DNA of 64,000 nt from Anaerobiospirillum sp. NML120449 (GCF_023051105.1 NZ_JALKIL010000022.1:1-64000), one strand, 5' to 3'. Positions 1 to 9,305 are shown, counted from the first letter of the stretch. Notes: generated by a model from the sequence alone, not told the origin. Numbers and translations are program-made.

Positions 1-634
1 GGCCTGTGGCCTGTCGCCTGTGGCATGGACAGGGGCAGAGTCAGGGACAGGGGCAGAGTCAGGGACAGGGGCAGAGGCTGGGGCAGGGGGTGAGTTGAGG
101 CTGCGTGCTTGCACTGCGGGGCAGGTACTGCGGAGATGACAGTGCCGGGCTGACACTTTATTGGTACGTCTGTCGGTGCACGGGCCATTAGTGAGGGTAC
201 TCCGGGCCAGTGTTATGTTACAGGACGGTGCGGTGGTGCACGACAGGGAGCTTACGTGCTTACGTGCCTATGTGCACGTGGCAGTGGTGCACTGTTCAGG
301 AAATGCCTTGTTTACGATTTTTGGACCGGGCAGGGGCACTGTGCTTTGCGCATTGTGTGCCATGATTAAATATATCTGCACATCTTCAGAGAAGGGGCTG
401 TTTTTGGTAGGATTCATAACTGTTTTTTGAGTTGTTCTGAGCATTGCCTGTCGTGCAGCAAATGGAAGGCAGACAGCTTTACCGGCTATGCCGGCAGTCT
501 GTCTGTAATGGAAGCTGTGCTGTTGGCTGTGCCTGCGACCTGAACTTGTACCGGTTGAGTATCAAAGTGGTGAAAGGACTGAATCTCGCCGGAGTGGTCA
601 AATCTTCTTTCAGAGGACTTACGTAGTTTTTATC
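1..634. other. Gene-poor start of window
   Basis: No convincing gene lies upstream of purU. The short open frames here have no credible family resemblance and biased composition. The first 82 bases hold an 18-bp tandem repeat (unit acaggggcagagtcaggg at 29-46 and 47-64, with a diverged third copy at 65-82). The rest is unremarkable G-rich sequence leading to the purU start. Confidence 0.5.
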
Positions 635-1483
635 ATGCAACAAAAGGTTCTAATCTCTGAGTGTCCTGATGCTACAGGTTTAATTGCCAATGTAACCACC
701 ACCTGTTTTGAGTTTGGTCTGAACATTGTTCACCAGGATCAGTTCGCTTCAGTTGAGGACAATCGCTTTTTCATGCGTACTGTGCTCGAGGGCAACTTTG
801 AAGACGGTATTGAGGAGAAGTTCTTAAGCCGTGTTAAGTCCCGTATGCCAATGAGTGCTGAAGTTCGTCTTAAGGACAAGTCCATCAAGCCACGCATTGT
901 CATTCTGGTTACCAAGGAGTCTCACTGCCTTGGTGATCTGCTGATGAGAAGCTATTCAGATTCACTCAATGCCGAAATTGTCATGGTTGCAGGTAACTAC
1001 CCTGACCTTGGCGACCTGGTTTCCAAGTTTAACATTCCTTTCCACGTAGTCTCTCATGAGGGCCTGACCCGCGAAGAGCATGATCAGCGCATGATGGATC
1101 TCATCGACCAGTACAATCCAGACTACATTATCCTGGCCAAATACATGCGTATTCTTACCCCACGCATGGTTGCCCACTACCGTCCTGGCACTCTTATCAA
1201 CATTCACCACTCCTTCCTGCCAGCCTTTATCGGCGCCAAGCCATATCAGCAGGCCTTTGACCGTGGCGTAAAGATCATTGGTGCCACTGCCCACTTCGTT
1301 ACCGACAATCTGGATGAAGGTCCAATTATCGAGCAGGACGTTATCAAGGTCACTCACCGCTACGAGGCCGCTCAGATGGCCAAGGCCGGCCGTGACGTAG
1401 AGCGTATGGTTCTGGCCCGTGCTCTGGGCAAGGTCTTTAACAACAAGGTCTTTATCCACGGCAACAAGACCATTGTGTTCTAA
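635..1483 (+). CDS. purU: Formyltetrahydrofolate deformylase
   Basis: The 282-residue product hydrolyses 10-formyltetrahydrofolate to formate and tetrahydrofolate in the cytoplasm, balancing one-carbon pools and feeding formate to purine synthesis. Residues about 1-80 form an ACT-type regulatory domain. Residues about 85-282 are the formyltransferase-like catalytic domain, with the NIHHSFLPAF motif at 189-198 (catalytic Asn189 and His191) and Asp227 in TDNLDEGPI. Length matches the family (about 280 residues). The ATG follows an AGAGGA-like ribosome binding site at a rather long distance. The gene is monocistronic, with a strong terminator 50 bases after the stop. Identification is very secure; the ACT domain and the purU-type spacing distinguish it from purN. 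Confidence 0.96.
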   Translation: MQQKVLISECPDATGLIANVTTTCFEFGLNIVHQDQFASVEDNRFFMRTVLEGNFEDGIEEKFLSRVKSRMPMSAEVRLKDKSIKPRIVILVTKESHCLGDLLMRSYSDSLNAEIVMVAGNYPDLGDLVSKFNIPFHVVSHEGLTREEHDQRMMDLIDQYNPDYIILAKYMRILTPRMVAHYRPGTLINIHHSFLPAFIGAKPYQQAFDRGVKIIGATAHFVTDNLDEGPIIEQDVIKVTHRYEAAQMAKAGRDVERMVLARALGKVFNNKVFIHGNKTIVF

Positions 1484-1535
1484 TCTTCACTTGTAGATGC
1501 CACAGGCCTTATAACCTGCCGCGACAGCACATAAA

Positions 1536-1580
1536 CAAAGCCCCTGACAGAATGACTCTGTCAGGGGCTTTGCTCTCTTT
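1536..1580 (+). terminator. Terminator of purU
   Basis: A perfect 16-bp stem (left arm 1536-1551, right arm 1557-1572) with a 5-base loop is followed by a pyrimidine-rich CTCTCTTT. The neighbouring insertion sequence starts right after it. Confidence 0.9.
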
Positions 1581-1754
1581 ATACGTTAATTTTGCGTAGA
1601 TCAGTGTAGCCTGTTCTTAAATGCGGTTAACTAAACAGGAATATTTTCCACGAAAAAATGACAATATCCTCAGACTGGAGGATGCATGAACAGGCACCTG
1701 TTATAAGGGCAGATGCCATGTAACAACTCATGAGTGAGATTCATACTGGACCTG

Positions 1755-4031
1755 TTAAGTTGAACGTAGTCTCTCAACATCAACGGTGTCATTACCAACA
1801 GCATCAGCCAAAACAGAAGGACGTCCGCGAGGTCTTTTAGTCGCCTCCAGTGCTGCCCGTTCCTCAGGAGTCCTGTTACGACTGCCCGGTGGCCTTCCAG
1901 GACGTCTTTTCATGGCAGCAGCAAGAGCCTGCTCTCTTTCTATTGTGCTCTTGTTTCTGCTGCCTGCTGGACGTCCACGTCCACGCTTAACCGATTCCTT
2001 TGCAAGCTCAGCCTCCCGTTCAAGGGTCTTTTTGTTCTTGCTGCCCGGAGGGCGTCCTGGACGGCGCTTTACCTGTTCCTTAGCCAGCTCTGCCTCCCTT
2101 TCCAGGGTCTTCTTGTTCTTGCTGCCAGGAGGACGACCGCGTTTAGCAGGTGGCTCAGGAGGCATGTTGGCCGCTGCAGCCTCCCGTTCAAGGGTCTTCT
2201 TGTTCTTGCTGCCAGCAGGGCGTCCTGGGCGGCGCTTAACCGTACCCTCGGGCTCAACGGTGGATGCCTGTGCCGCAGGATCAACAGGTGTTTTCTTTCT
2301 GCCCCTCTTTTTCTTGCCAAACAGAGAATCGATATGCGGCAGCTTCCTTACCTGTGAAATAGCGGAATTTACACGCAAATCAGCAATCTCATTAGCCATT
2401 GCCTGAAGACAAACAGTGGTTATACCAAGATCCTCAAGGATTTTCCTTGCAGACTTGAACGTTGCTCGCGTGATGGTTGGGAGCTTTCCCTCCTCACCAA
2501 TATGAATCTGAACCTCTTTCAGACCATTAATAATCGAGTTTATGTCAGATGCAGGAATGTCTGCTGCGTATCCGATAAGTGAGCGAATAACGCATGCTAT
2601 GAAGCTGCAGGCAATTCGTGCATTTATGCCCTCGTCAAAATGAGAGTGCAGAATGTTATGTCCAATTTGGGGATTGTTAACAGAGAAGGGATTATCAACA
2701 CAGTCACGGGTGCTGTACCTGGCATAAGCTTCTGCCGCAGCCAGAGGTAAGGAGGAGGCAATGGAAAAATACCCCATGGATCCGCAATCTCTCTGCAACT
2801 GCTCAAGATCCAGATACACCTCAGAACCGCCAGAGTCATTGCTGACAATTTGCACAACCTGACTGAACTTAGGATTTATTGAAACACTGGTCTTGCCACT
2901 GGCGATAAGACCCTTGACCCGCTCATACTCGAGCATTGCCTTATCCATATGATGGATAAAGCGTTCTGCCCCATTAACTCCATGAAAGAAAAGGGAAACA
3001 CAGTATTCCCTCTCGCTTCCTCTGAACAGCTTTTGTCTTGAAGAAACACCATACAGACCGCCCTCTTTAACTATGGTGTTGACCTTGAAGTAAATCTCGG
3101 CAGAGTGATCTTTCATCATGCTCTGATGTGCATAAGTCTCGGCTTTGAGCATCATGATCCAGTTATAGCCCAGGCTTTCAACCAGGCTGATAATCTCATC
3201 ACCATTGAAACCTCGGTCAAGAATGACGCCCTCAACCTCAATGCCTGCCTGTTCAAGAAGCTTGATGATCTTTTCAAAGGCAGTTGCATCGGTCATGTTG
3301 CCACGGTTTACAAGCCAGGTTACAGGCATGTTAATCCCGGCTGCAACAGCCCATATCTGGCCAACAATGTTGGATGAGGTACCCGACTTTGACTTACCCT
3401 GGGCAGCAAGCTCAGATTGCGTGGCCTTACAGTCATCATTAGTGCCGTCGACTGCAAGCCATACCTTCTTGATAGAGAACCTGTCACGGCAGGCATACAA
3501 CCACTGTTCTCTCAGAGTGTTTATCTCATCACTGTCAGTTGATTTGAACTCACGTGAATACCATGCATCATCCTTAGGCTTGATTGAGAAAGTTGCATTC
3601 TTTCGGGCATAGTCAGGGAAGTGTGTCAGAGCATTTGTGTTCTCGCTAATGTTGAACAGCGCGTAGTCCATAAAGGCATTGCCTTTCTCTGGGCCAAATG
3701 CAGCCAGAACAGCCTGATATAGACCACTGCTCTCTGAAACTGCCAATGCAGACGCATAAAGACCTGATGACAGGCTTTGATCCTGCTTTTTATCGGGTCC
3801 ATAGTGAGCCTCCCACAGGTCACTGTGCATCCTGCGAAAGTTATCGTTTGGAAGCATGTTGCCATTGGAAAGCAGCTGGCCAATGATGTACCGACGCCTC
3901 TTGCCAGAGGTGTCCCTGTAGTAGACAGAAACCTCATTAGTTTTTCTGTCAGGAGTAGCAAAGTCAGGTACAGATATTTCGTGCAGGTTTCGATAAATAT
4001 AGCCCATAAACAAGCCCAGGATAATTTTCAC
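1755..4031 (-). CDS. IS1634-type DDE transposase with C-terminal AT-hook array
   Basis: This 758-residue protein is the transposase of the surrounding insertion sequence. Residues about 9-75 form the N-terminal module seen in this group (YYRDTSGKRRRYIIGQL, then NDNFRRM). The catalytic core has Asp195 in WLAVDGTND and Asp272 in GVILDRGF. The expected third acidic residue of the YRxR-IExxF motif appears as Asp446 in YSTRDCVDNPF rather than Glu. Residues 572-758 are an unusual basic tail with about seven AT-hook-like cores (RRPGRP, KRGRPP, KRGRGRP, KRPRGRP) separated by GSKNKKTLERE linkers. The longest frame opens at a GTG at 4031; an ATG at 4007 (MGYIYRN) is the more usual-looking alternative. 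The frame is intact. Family name is inferred from motif style. Confidence 0.88.
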   Translation of the reverse strand: MKIILGLFMGYIYRNLHEISVPDFATPDRKTNEVSVYYRDTSGKRRRYIIGQLLSNGNMLPNDNFRRMHSDLWEAHYGPDKKQDQSLSSGLYASALAVSESSGLYQAVLAAFGPEKGNAFMDYALFNISENTNALTHFPDYARKNATFSIKPKDDAWYSREFKSTDSDEINTLREQWLYACRDRFSIKKVWLAVDGTNDDCKATQSELAAQGKSKSGTSSNIVGQIWAVAAGINMPVTWLVNRGNMTDATAFEKIIKLLEQAGIEVEGVILDRGFNGDEIISLVESLGYNWIMMLKAETYAHQSMMKDHSAEIYFKVNTIVKEGGLYGVSSRQKLFRGSEREYCVSLFFHGVNGAERFIHHMDKAMLEYERVKGLIASGKTSVSINPKFSQVVQIVSNDSGGSEVYLDLEQLQRDCGSMGYFSIASSLPLAAAEAYARYSTRDCVDNPFSVNNPQIGHNILHSHFDEGINARIACSFIACVIRSLIGYAADIPASDINSIINGLKEVQIHIGEEGKLPTITRATFKSARKILEDLGITTVCLQAMANEIADLRVNSAISQVRKLPHIDSLFGKKKRGRKKTPVDPAAQASTVEPEGTVKRRPGRPAGSKNKKTLEREAAAANMPPEPPAKRGRPPGSKNKKTLEREAELAKEQVKRRPGRPPGSKNKKTLEREAELAKESVKRGRGRPAGSRNKSTIEREQALAAAMKRRPGRPPGSRNRTPEERAALEATKRPRGRPSVLADAVGNDTVDVERLRST

Positions 4032-4044
4032 GTATCGTGAAAAT
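4024..4044. promoter_or_regulatory. Inverted repeat over transposase start
   Basis: ATTTTCACG-TAT-CGTGAAAAT is a perfect 9-bp inverted repeat covering the GTG start and the bases just upstream. It could be an operator or a hairpin limiting transposase translation. No factor can be named. Confidence 0.4.
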
Positions 4045-4305
4045 GTTCCAGTATATTTTAATGCATTATTATAAGTGTTTTATTATAAGAAAAACGCCTT
4101 ATTTATCATGAAAACCATGGGGATTTATATGGGAATTAAAGTAATATCCTATTTAATTGTTCACGGTTCTATGCAAAATTAGCGTTTGTAACCTGAGTCT
4201 GCTGCCGCAGTGCGCCGCCTCAGGCAGCAGCTGCATTCCAGAGCCGGAGGCAGCGGCGGCTGCCGACGGCGCCTTTGGCTCTGACAGTGGCTGCCTGACA
4301 TGAGG

Positions 4306-5202
4306 CTAGAGGCGGCGAATGTCAGGCTTCTGGTAGATATTGGTGATGTGGAATATTGGCAGGCCGGCGGCTGTGCATACTCTGTCCAGGCGGCGGTCGC
4401 GCAGCTTGCGGTCGGCATTGAGGTGTGTTGGGTCATCAAGCTCAATGGCACAGACAATACGGTCCGTGGCCTTTTCAACCAGCACGAAGTCAAAGCTCAT
4501 GTTGTGGCATTTCTGACCAAAGGTGCGGCGTTCCTGAACGCTGAGATCTGATACATCAACGTTGATGCCCAGAGCTGAGCCCACGCTTACCTGGCAGTAG
4601 ACATAGTACTGATGGCCAAACCAGATGCGCAGCTTTTCCAGATAGCTGTGCTCGAAATTGGTTACCAGGAACTTGCGCCCAGTGACAGCACCAGCCTTAA
4701 TCATAGTGCTGAAGATACGGTCCATGTCATCAAAGTCACCGCCTTTGATGTCCTTGGGCTGAACCTTCTTGACCAGCTCGTTAAAGGAATCGGTAGCTTT
4801 GGGATGAGTAAACTCGGTGGCATTTTCCTTGTTGGACGAGAGGAAGTCCATTTTGGAGGTGAGGCTCTTATCATCATCATCGCCTCGGCCAAAAAGACCA
4901 CGATGACGTCTGGCGGCGCCATTTTTGTTCCTGCTGCCAAAAAGTCCGCCACGACCACCACTGTCATTGTCCTTATCGCCGCCTTTGCGCGAATCATGAG
5001 AACTGTTCTTTTTATGGCTCCAGCCACGGTTGCCTTTACGGCCTCCGGACTGGTTGCGTCCTTTGCTGCCCTTCCTGTCGGCATCAGAATTTTTCCGGCC
5101 GGAAAAAGGCACAAAATACAGAATTACAACTATACCAAGTATGGCCATGGCAAGATAGAGCACCATGGTCGAAGTGGACAGTGACTGGAAATATGCGAGC
5201 AC
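4306..5202 (-). CDS. Membrane-anchored DUF2726 protein
   Basis: The 298-residue protein starts with one transmembrane segment (about residues 12-33, VLYLAMAILGIVVILYF). A hydrophilic low-complexity linker of about 80 residues follows, rich in Gly, Lys, Arg, Ser and Asp (for example RKGSKGRNQSGGRKGNRG). The conserved DUF2726 domain occupies about residues 140-298 and has the family signature AIELDDPTHLNADRKLRDRRLD followed by AAGLPIFHI. DUF2726 is often compared with nuclease-like folds, but its activity is not established, so no function is assigned. The topology suggests a cytoplasmic domain tethered to the inner membrane. It stands alone between the insertion sequence and pdxH. Confidence 0.8.
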   Translation of the reverse strand: MLAYFQSLSTSTMVLYLAMAILGIVVILYFVPFSGRKNSDADRKGSKGRNQSGGRKGNRGWSHKKNSSHDSRKGGDKDNDSGGRGGLFGSRNKNGAARRHRGLFGRGDDDDKSLTSKMDFLSSNKENATEFTHPKATDSFNELVKKVQPKDIKGGDFDDMDRIFSTMIKAGAVTGRKFLVTNFEHSYLEKLRIWFGHQYYVYCQVSVGSALGINVDVSDLSVQERRTFGQKCHNMSFDFVLVEKATDRIVCAIELDDPTHLNADRKLRDRRLDRVCTAAGLPIFHITNIYQKPDIRRL

Positions 5203-5465
5203 GTCTTAGGCCCCTGAAAAAACTGGTCTTAGGCTGGTTAACAGCGCCACATATTAGCAAATATACCTGTCCGGGCATAGTTTGCCGCGCCCTTATCTTT
5301 GAGCTTTTGCCCTCAACAGCCTTCTTTTGCGTGCTGTGCAGTCAATAATTCCTGTCACTCAATCACGCTGCAAAGCTCATTACCAGAAAAGACGCTTTCC
5401 ATAATGCATAGTTATACGTCATGCCGGGATGCCCAGCGCACATACTTTCAGCAAGGCCGCGTGTA

Positions 5466-5530
5466 GTCAGTCAGCTTGTTACCAGCCAGCTTGTGGCCAG
5501 TCAGCTTGTTGCCAGTCAGCGTGTTACCAG
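5466..5530. repeat. 15-bp tandem repeat
   Basis: About four copies of a 15-bp unit close to agtcagcttgttgcc follow one another with scattered substitutions. They lie just downstream of pdxH, in the gap between pdxH and the DUF2726 gene. The remaining gap (5203-5465 and 5531-5629) shows no gene. Confidence 0.7.
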
Positions 5531-5629
5531 GCCATGCCAGGTCATGCCTGGCATGGCCTGGTATGGAGTGATGCACTGCAGCTGCTGCCTTCAGCGGCAG
5601 CAGCTGCAGCTGAGACCTGGTTTTGCTGA

Positions 5630-6271
5630 TTATGGGGAGAGGCGGGAGGTGGCCCAGCTGCCGTCTTCCTGGAGATCGTAGATAAAGCGATCGTGGAGGC
5701 GGTTTTCGCGGCCCTGCCAGAACTCTACCTGATGGAAGAAAACGCGGTAGCCGCCCCAGAATGATGGGAGGGGAACTTCGCCATTGGAGAATTTGGCCTT
5801 AATCTCCTGGAACTTGCTTTCCAGAACGGAGCGGGCACTGATGCGGCTGGACTGATGGGAGGCCCAGGCGCCGATCTGGCTGTCACGTGGACGGGAGTGG
5901 AAGTATTTGATGACCTCAGGTACAGAGAGCTTTTCAGCATGGCCGACAAACATCACCTGACGCTCCAGGTAATACCATGGAAAGAGCATGCTGATTTTAT
6001 TGTTGTGCTCCAGGTGCTGTGCCTTGCGTGAGCCCAGATTGGTAAAGAATACCAGGGACTTTTCATCGTAGTTTTTGAGCAGCACCATACGTGAGTAAGG
6101 CTGACCTGTCTGATCCACTGTGCTTACTACTACACCATTAGGGTCATAAAGACCTGCATCAAGCATGTCCTTGAGCCAGCGCTCAAAGAGCGGAATCGGG
6201 GTCGGGGTCAGATCCTTTTCATCAAGACCGTTCATGGTATAGCTGCGGCGCAGCGGAGCAACATCAATCAT
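5630..6271 (-). CDS. pdxH: Pyridoxamine/pyridoxine 5'-phosphate oxidase
   Basis: The FMN-dependent enzyme oxidises pyridoxamine or pyridoxine phosphate to pyridoxal 5'-phosphate, the last step of vitamin B6 synthesis and salvage. The 213-residue length is typical. Recognisable stretches are [19 protein letters not shown] (FMN and substrate contacts), [30 protein letters not shown] and the C-terminal PSFWGGYRV...[14 protein letters not shown], with the terminal RLSP motif of the family. The ATG is preceded by AGAGG at good spacing. The enzyme needs oxygen as electron acceptor, which is of note if the host is mainly anaerobic. No operon partner is visible. Confidence 0.96.
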   Translation of the reverse strand: MIDVAPLRRSYTMNGLDEKDLTPTPIPLFERWLKDMLDAGLYDPNGVVVSTVDQTGQPYSRMVLLKNYDEKSLVFFTNLGSRKAQHLEHNNKISMLFPWYYLERQVMFVGHAEKLSVPEVIKYFHSRPRDSQIGAWASHQSSRISARSVLESKFQEIKAKFSNGEVPLPSFWGGYRVFFHQVEFWQGRENRLHDRFIYDLQEDGSWATSRLSP

Positions 6272-7444
6272 TGTTAACCTCTGAATAATCCAGTATTTAT
6301 GCCCCTCATTGTAGTACGCCTGCAGTGATATGGCGCACTGTGCTGTGTTACGGCCCTCATTGCTCCGCTGCAGGGCAGCGCTGGCATGAATTCCAGCTGC
6401 TGACGCGCTGCAGCGGGTGGCATGAATTCCAGCCGCTGACGCGCTGCAGCAGCTGGCAGGCGGGGGTGGCAGGTGCGACAGGGCGCTGCAGGGGCTGTTG
6501 ATGTTGAAGTTCTGGCTGGTAGCCGGGGTTGATGGATGGAGCTGTCGCAGCAGGGGCAGGGCCGGGCTGTTGGCGCGCAGGGTTGACAGATATGGTGAAT
6601 GGTATTTTTAGAGGGCTGAAAATGGCCCTATATTAAAAACAGTTAATTAATGCTTCCTGGGATGTCCTTGGCACTAGATATGAGAAAAATCCCCTGGTAT
6701 AGCTATCAAAAGCCGTAAATATAAGCCTTTATGGGGGACATGACCGGTGCGTAATACGCATTGTTGCCTGGCAGAAACATGGTGCATTTTCACAAAATGC
6801 ATTATAAGAAAAACTTATGTAAGGCAATTTTCATACGACTGAAAAACGGCCTGGATATGCTGTTCTGGTTTGAAGTATTTAGGATAAAAGTGCAACTGTA
6901 TCGCTTTTTGATATTTATTTTACTTAGTTATTAAAGTCACTGTATTATAGTTACCATTAACAGACAGCGGTGTTGAAAATTACAAATCCCCAAGACAAGC
7001 GGTCTGCTGGACTTTTTGATATATGTTCTCACTACAAATTTTCCCTCAAATTTGAGCTGCATCGAATTTATGAAAAATCGCTTTTTAGGGCTGGTGCTAT
7101 AATGAACCCAGGTCAAGCATGGGAATGAACACCGTATTTATCTGTTGTTCTGATTAATTAAATCCGCTTCTGGCGGTTTTTTGTTATCTAAATGTCCTGG
7201 TATGAAAAGGACAGTGCAGCAGGTCATCAGGCGCTGACTGAGTCACCGGAAATTCCGGGATAACAGTCATGGTCAACGATTATCCCGTCATGGTGATCAG
7301 GCTGATGCACGGTGCTTGAGATCTTTAATGCTGCACAGAGGTGAGTCTGTGCGGGGATTGCCCTACATAAGGGGTCTGTCATAACCAGCCCGGCTTGACA
7401 GGTTGTTCAAATAACGGGTTTTGTTTAGTCATCTAGGGTACACA
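6272..7444. other. Long AT-rich gap upstream of ackA
   Basis: No gene is seen. At 6382-6452 a segment of about 35 bp containing tggcatgaattccagc and tgacgcgctgcagc occurs twice in tandem. From about 6600 the sequence turns AT-rich with many short A and T runs, as expected for promoter DNA. A possible short transcript unit lies at 7094-7180 and is listed separately. Confidence 0.5.
7094..7185 (+). ncRNA. Possible small RNA or leader unit
   Basis: An extended -10 element (TG-C-TATAAT, about 7094-7102) has no good -35. About 75 bases later a short GC hairpin (CCGC-TTCTG-GCGG) is followed by TTTTTTG at about 7180-7186. Promoter plus terminator could make a short RNA of roughly 80 nt. No known RNA family is recognised. 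Confidence 0.25.
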
Positions 7445-8668
7445 ATGTCTACTATCAATCAGTCAGTATTAGTCATCAACTGCGGCAGCTCATCAGTTAA
7501 GTTCGCTATCATGAATCCAGAGGACGGCAAGGTTCACTTAAGCGGTATCGCTGAGGCCATGAACCTGCCTGAGGCTTTCATCTCCTGGCGTTTTGGCGAT
7601 GAGGACAAGCAGAAGGCTAACATCTCCGGTTACAACCATGAGCAGGCACTGGCTTACCTCGTTGATAACATCTTAAGCTCCCACAAGGATCTGCTTGATT
7701 CCATCGTAGCCTGCGGTCACCGCATTGTGCACGGCGGCGAGTACTACAGCGCCCCAACCCAGATTGACGACGAAGTTTTAGCCAACATTGAGAAGGTTAT
7801 TCCTTTCGCTCCTTTACACAACCCGGCACACATCCTGGGTATCAAGGCTGCCCGTACCTCTTTCCCATCCATTCCACACGTAGCTGTCTTTGACACTGCT
7901 TTCCACCAGACCATGCCTCCAGTGGCCTACCGTTTTGCCATCCCTGAGGAGTACTACACCAAGGGCGGTATCCGTCGTTACGGCGCTCACGGTACTTCCC
8001 ACATGTACCTGGCTCAAGAAGCTGCACGTCTCCTGGGCAAGAAGGTTGAGGACACCAACGTAATTACCTGCCACCTGGGCGGCGGCGCTTCCGTATGTGC
8101 TGTTAAGGGCGGCAAGTGCATGGACACCTCCATGGGTCTGACTCCACTTGACGGTCTGGTAATGGGTACCAGAACCGGTGCTATCGACCCATCCGTAGTA
8201 TTCTTCCTCTGCGATCCAAAGAACAATGGCTTATCCGTAGAGGAAGTTAAGGACATCTTCAACAAGAAGTCCGGTTTATTAGGTCTGTCCGGCGTATCCT
8301 CCGACATGCGTCCTATCTGTGAGGGTTACGAGAACGGCGACGCTAACTGCACCCTGGCTCTGGAGTCCTTCTCCTACCGTCTGGCCAAGTTCATCGCTTC
8401 CTACTTCGTACCAGTAGGCCGCGTTGACGCCATCGTATTCTCCGGCGGTATCGGTGAGAACTGCTGGGAAGCCCGTTTATTAACCTGCAAGTACTTAAAG
8501 GAATCCTTCGGCATCGAGATCGACGAAGACCTCAACCTCAAGGCCCTGGGCCGTCTGGGTTTCGAGGGTGGCGTAATCTCCAGTCCAGAGTCCAGATTCC
8601 CTGTTTACATGATCCCAACCAACGAAGAGCTGGTTATCGCCCAGTCTTCCATGAAGTTCGTCAAGTAA
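7445..8668 (+). CDS. ackA: Acetate kinase
   Basis: The enzyme interconverts acetyl phosphate plus ADP and acetate plus ATP. The 407-residue protein from the ATG at 7445 has the ASKHA-fold motifs of the family: VLVINCGSSSVKFAI at the N-terminus, CGHRIVHGG, VFDTAFHQTMP, RRYGAHGTSH, CHLGGGASVCA and VFSGGIGEN near the C-terminus. A TTG in frame at 7421 would add eight residues, but the ATG aligns with the usual family start and has GGGT before it. A strong terminator follows. The usual partner pta is not next to it here. The codons are highly biased (frequent GGC, GCC and AAG), consistent with strong expression in fermentative metabolism. Confidence 0.97.
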   Translation: MSTINQSVLVINCGSSSVKFAIMNPEDGKVHLSGIAEAMNLPEAFISWRFGDEDKQKANISGYNHEQALAYLVDNILSSHKDLLDSIVACGHRIVHGGEYYSAPTQIDDEVLANIEKVIPFAPLHNPAHILGIKAARTSFPSIPHVAVFDTAFHQTMPPVAYRFAIPEEYYTKGGIRRYGAHGTSHMYLAQEAARLLGKKVEDTNVITCHLGGGASVCAVKGGKCMDTSMGLTPLDGLVMGTRTGAIDPSVVFFLCDPKNNGLSVEEVKDIFNKKSGLLGLSGVSSDMRPICEGYENGDANCTLALESFSYRLAKFIASYFVPVGRVDAIVFSGGIGENCWEARLLTCKYLKESFGIEIDEDLNLKALGRLGFEGGVISSPESRFPVYMIPTNEELVIAQSSMKFVK

Positions 8669-8718
8669 TTTACAGCTTCACCTTAAAAGGCGCCGGCCAC
8701 CAGGCCGGCAGCCTCAGC

Positions 8719-8760
8719 AAAAAAGGCAGCTCTCATCCATGGGGCTGCCTTTTTTGTTTT
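8719..8760 (+). terminator. Terminator of ackA
   Basis: AAAAAAGGCAGC pairs with GCTGCCTTTTTT across a 13-base loop, ending in TTTTTTGTTTT. The A and T flanks also allow use on the other strand. Confidence 0.92.
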
Positions 8761-9268
8761 GTAAATTATCTGTGCAGCCATTGCCCGGCATACTGTGCCC
8801 GAACGCAGGCATATTCAGACCAGCTCTTAATGCACCGTGTGTCTGGGTAGCTCCCGGCTCTGTAAGCCTCACGGCTCTTACAGCCTCCGGCACTGACAGA
8901 TCACCGCTCGGGCAGTGCATCATGCATTGGCCGCGCACCTGTCCTGGGCGAAATGCTCTTCTTTCAGGGGCAATTAAGAGTTGCCTGTCAGCTCAGTGCG
9001 GTTCATGGCTCACGCTCAGCATGAGGATGCGCTGCTCGGCGTGTTTACAGCAGCCTCCTGCGCGGCACACCTTGCATTGCTCCAGCTGGGCACTGAATGC
9101 GCTCCTGGCCATTGCTGCGGTTCTGGTTATGGGCCGTGCCAGTGGCCGCAGCCAGGTCTGCAGCACTGCCGGGTCTTCAGCATCTGCCTGCAGCCTCTTA
9201 GGGAGGCTGTATTGCCAGGGGCTGGAGAGGTCCGGATCAGATGATCCGTGGCGTAAGGTGCGCAAAGC
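8761..9268. other. Gap between ackA and the efflux genes
   Basis: About 500 bases of GC-rich sequence with no convincing gene. The short frames on both strands overlap one another and resemble nothing. It separates two convergent units, each with its own terminator. Confidence 0.5.
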
Positions 9269-9305
9269 AAAACGCCCTCCTGTCTTGTGATCGGAGGGCG
9301 TTTGA
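9269..9305 (-). terminator. Terminator of the acrAB unit
   Basis: AAACGCCCTCC (from 9270) and GGAGGGCGTTT (9293-9303) form a perfect 11-bp stem. Read on the minus strand the stem is followed by TTTTGCTTTG. It lies about 55 bases after the efflux pump stop codon. Confidence 0.85.

Larger units (their letters stand above)
1584..4184 (-). mobile_element. Complete insertion sequence, IS1634-like
   Basis: Terminal inverted repeats can be read directly. The left end begins CGTTAATTTTGCGTAG at 1584 and the right end, read inward on the minus strand from 4184, begins CGCTAATTTTGCATAG; 19 of the first 23 positions match. The flanks are TTTATA at 1578-1583 and TTTGTA at 4185-4190, a probable 6-bp target duplication with one mismatch. 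The 2.6-kb element carries one transposase gene on the minus strand, with about 170 and 150 noncoding bases at its ends. The insertion point is just behind the purU terminator, so purU is undamaged. Confidence 0.85.

Noticed and set aside
161..626. 89- and 60-residue frames before purU
   Set aside because: No family similarity, no convincing ribosome binding site, composition like the surrounding noncoding DNA.
1786..2406. 206-residue plus-strand reading frame rich in Leu, Pro and Arg
   Set aside because: Shadow of the repeated AT-hook coding region of the transposase; its repeats mirror those of the real frame.
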